DNA from: Acidothermales bacterium
GTDB lineage: Bacteria > Actinomycetota > Actinomycetes > Streptosporangiales > WHST01
NCBI GenBank assembly: GCA_017354575.1
Contig: JAFMQP010000190.1
Coordinates: 1-7,614 of the forward strand
Direction of reading: 5' to 3'
Length of the DNA: 7,614 nucleotides
Shown here: positions 5,876 to 7,614 of the stretch, one piece after another
How the letters are laid out: each line of letters opens with the position of its first letter
Numbering within the stretch: position 1 is the first letter of the stretch
The notes under the pieces: model-generated
Told to the model about the DNA's origin: nothing
Seen by the model: only the letters and a program-made list of their open reading frames with translations
The model's database searches: none
Made by a program: the position numbers and the translations under genes

Positions 5876-7339
5876 ATGGTGAACCCCGACCAACTGCCGG
5901 AGATCAGGACCGACCTCTTCATCGACGGCGAGACCGTCAACAGCGACGACACGCTGCAGGTGGTCGACCCCGCGGACGCCACGGCGATCGTGGGATACGC
6001 CGCCGCGGCCAGCGCCAAGCAGGCCGAGGCGGCGGTGAAGGCCGCCCACAGGGCGTTCGGCCCGTGGTCGGCGCGGACCCCGCGGGAACGGGCCGAGCTC
6101 ATCACCCGGGCACTCGCACCGCTGGAGGACGACCGGCCGGCGACGGCGGAGATCCTGACGCGGGAGAACGGCAAGATCAGGCAGGAGTCGTTCATCGACT
6201 CGCTGGTGTTCGTGCACCGCTTCGCCCTCGCCACCGACCTGACCGACCAGCTCGACGAGGTGACGGTGCTGCCCGCACCGCCGTACCGGACCGAGATCTC
6301 CTACCTACCGCTCGGCGTCGTGACGATCATCGTGCCGTTCAACTGGCCACTCGCGATCCTCGCCGCGTCCCTGCCGCAGGCGCTGCTGGCCGGCGACACC
6401 GTGGTGGTGAAGCCGCCACCGACCGCGCCGTTGGCCACCACGCGGACCGTCCAGCAGGTCGCGGCGGCGCTGCCTCCCGGCGTGCTCAACGTCGTCACCG
6501 GCGCCGACGCGGAGATCGGCGGCGTGCTGGTCCAGGACGACCGGGTCAAGAAGGTCTGCTTCACCGGCAGCCCCGGCGGTGGCAGCCGGATCATGGCGAT
6601 GGCCGCCGAGTCGCTGACGCGGGTGACCCTCGAACTGGGCGGCAACGACCCGGCGATAGTGCTGGCCGACGCCGACCTCTCCGCGGACGCCGTGCAGCGC
6701 CTGTTCACCGGCATCTACGACTCCACCGGCCAGATCTGCATGGCGGCGAAGCGGCTCTACGTGCACCGTTCCCGGTACGACGAGGTGATCGACGGCCTGT
6801 CCGAGCTGCTCGCGCAGACCCGGCTCGGCCACGGCCTCGACGAGGCCGTCACGATGGGCCCGCTGCACAGTCCGCGACAGCGCGACTACGTCGAGGCGTT
6901 GGTCGAGGACGCCCGGGGGCACGGGGCCGAGGTCCGCGAGTTCGGCGAGCCCGCCGACGGCGCCCGCCTGGACCGCGGCAACTTCCTGCGGCCGACGCTG
7001 GTCCTTGACCCGCGCGACGACGCCCGCGTGGTGGTCGAGGAGCAGTTCGGCCCCACGATCCCCGTGCTGCCGTTCGACGACGAGGACGACGCCGTCGCGC
7101 GCGCCAACGACACCTGGTCGGGCCTGTGCTCGTCGGTGTGGACCGAGGACATGGACCGCGCCGCCGCCCTCGCGGGCCGGCTGCGTACCGGCTACACGTT
7201 CGTCAACTGCCACGGCGCCGCGCACCTCGACGAGCGCGCGCCGTTCGGCGGCTTCAACCTCAGCGGGCTGGGCCGCGAGATGGGAATCGAGGGCATCAGG
7301 GAGTTCATGGACACGCACTCGGTCGGCTACCCGGCCTGA
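5876..7339 (+). CDS. NAD(P)-dependent aldehyde dehydrogenase
   Basis: From ATG 5876 this is a 487-residue member of the aldehyde dehydrogenase superfamily, oxidising an aldehyde to the acid (or CoA-independently to a carboxylate) in the cytosol. The key parts are all present: N156 of PFNWPL, which holds the thiohemiacetal oxyanion; K179 of VKPPPTAPL, which contacts the cofactor; FTGSPGGGS (229-237), the Rossmann loop; E253 of LELGGN, the general base; C288 of STGQICMAAKR, the nucleophile; and E389 of EEQFGPTIPVLPF, which contacts the nicotinamide ribose. The C-terminal oligomerisation segment (RAPFGGFNLSGLGREMG) is complete. Full length is typical (about 480-500). In the loop after K179 the Glu common in NAD-preferring members is Pro, so cofactor choice may differ. 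The gene stands alone with its own upstream region, and the substrate is not evident. It resembles short-chain or semialdehyde/betaine-type members only in general. Confidence 0.92.
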   Translation: MVNPDQLPEIRTDLFIDGETVNSDDTLQVVDPADATAIVGYAAAASAKQAEAAVKAAHRAFGPWSARTPRERAELITRALAPLEDDRPATAEILTRENGKIRQESFIDSLVFVHRFALATDLTDQLDEVTVLPAPPYRTEISYLPLGVVTIIVPFNWPLAILAASLPQALLAGDTVVVKPPPTAPLATTRTVQQVAAALPPGVLNVVTGADAEIGGVLVQDDRVKKVCFTGSPGGGSRIMAMAAESLTRVTLELGGNDPAIVLADADLSADAVQRLFTGIYDSTGQICMAAKRLYVHRSRYDEVIDGLSELLAQTRLGHGLDEAVTMGPLHSPRQRDYVEALVEDARGHGAEVREFGEPADGARLDRGNFLRPTLVLDPRDDARVVVEEQFGPTIPVLPFDDEDDAVARANDTWSGLCSSVWTEDMDRAAALAGRLRTGYTFVNCHGAAHLDERAPFGGFNLSGLGREMGIEGIREFMDTHSVGYPA

Positions 7340-7342
7340 CGT

Positions 7343-7360
7343 CGGCGGCGAGCACCGCCG
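7343..7360. terminator. GC hairpin between convergent genes, possible bidirectional terminator
   Basis: CGGCGG (7343-7348) and CCGCCG (7355-7360) form a perfect 6-bp stem with the 6-nt loop CGAGCA, in the 25-nt gap between the convergent aldehyde dehydrogenase and CHAD genes. It has no U tract, as is common in high-GC actinobacteria. In 70% GC DNA such a stem can arise by chance; the position is the main support. Confidence 0.4.
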
Positions 7361-7364
7361 CGGG

Positions 7365-7614
7365 TCAGCCGAGCCAGCGGCGGTGCTTCTTCGCGGCCAG
7401 CCGGTCCCAGACGTCCGCGAAGGCGCGTTCCGCGTCGCGCGCCCTGGTCGTCTGCTCGCCGTACAGCAGGCCGAAGGTGAACCCGTTCTCGCCCGCCATG
7501 TGGGCGCGCATACCGACGTCGCGCAGCAGCTCACGGGCGATGACCGCGTCCTGGTGCACGCCCAGCACCTTGGCCATGTCCTTGGCGCGCTTCCGCGTCT
7601 CGTCGGCAGGCCAG
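7365..7614 (-). CDS. CHAD domain protein, C-terminal part only (runs off the window)
   Basis: The last 82 codons of a minus-strand gene are present. The frame stays open to the window edge, so the start is outside. The translation begins in the middle of a helix (ADETRKRAKDMAKVLGVHQD), where LGxHQD is the hallmark of CHAD domains. It then shows ARELLRDVGMRAHMAGENGF and FGLLYGEQ, matching the last helices of the fold, and ends with a basic tail (AAKKHRRWLG). CHAD domains are alpha-helical, rich in conserved His and Arg/Lys, and bind inorganic polyphosphate. In actinobacteria they often follow a CYTH domain. Whether a CYTH domain is present here cannot be seen. ATG 7577 is an internal Met, not the start. 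Confidence 0.75.
   Translation of the reverse strand, partial: WPADETRKRAKDMAKVLGVHQDAVIARELLRDVGMRAHMAGENGFTFGLLYGEQTTRARDAERAFADVWDRLAAKKHRRWLG

Noticed and set aside
5824..7008. 394-codon plus-strand frame overlapping the aldehyde dehydrogenase
   Set aside because: It is an Arg/Gly/Pro-rich shadow in another frame of a complete dehydrogenase gene.

Overview
The window is about 70% GC with strong third-position G/C bias, GTG and ATG starts and tightly packed genes. This points to a high-GC Actinomycetota chromosome. No RNA gene, IS element, CRISPR array or phage gene is visible, so it reads as an ordinary catabolic or accessory stretch.

Layout. A small metal-binding cupin (minus, 42-389) diverges from a protein with two HTH-like repeats (plus, 548-1090). 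The latter converges on, and overlaps by 33 nt, a cyclic amidohydrolase of the allantoinase/dihydroorotase type (minus, 1058-2446). Next comes a 400-nt stretch with no intact gene, which holds a decayed C-terminal piece of a LysR-type regulator (minus, about 2459-2810). A two-gene operon follows: a luciferase-like FMN-dependent monooxygenase (2853-3953) overlapping by ATGA its FMN reductase (3950-4579), matching the CE1758/CE1759 pair of families. Convergent to it is a broken DUF5996 gene (minus, 4586-5366) with three frameshifts and an apparent internal deletion. It sits behind, and is coupled by ATGA to, a small protein with two SH3-like domains (minus, 5363-5716). An aldehyde dehydrogenase (plus, 5876-7339) converges on the 3' part of a CHAD-domain gene that runs off the window (minus, 7365-7614).

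How the genes may work together. The monooxygenase/reductase pair is a self-contained flavin-dependent oxygenase system. The LysR remnant lies in the classical divergent position for its regulator, so the operon may have lost its control. The amidohydrolase and aldehyde dehydrogenase could act on products of ring or heterocycle oxidation, but nothing in the sequence fixes a substrate. The most notable signals are the two independently decayed minus-strand genes flanking the intact oxidoreductase operon. I do not see clear evidence of a novel defence or mobile system.
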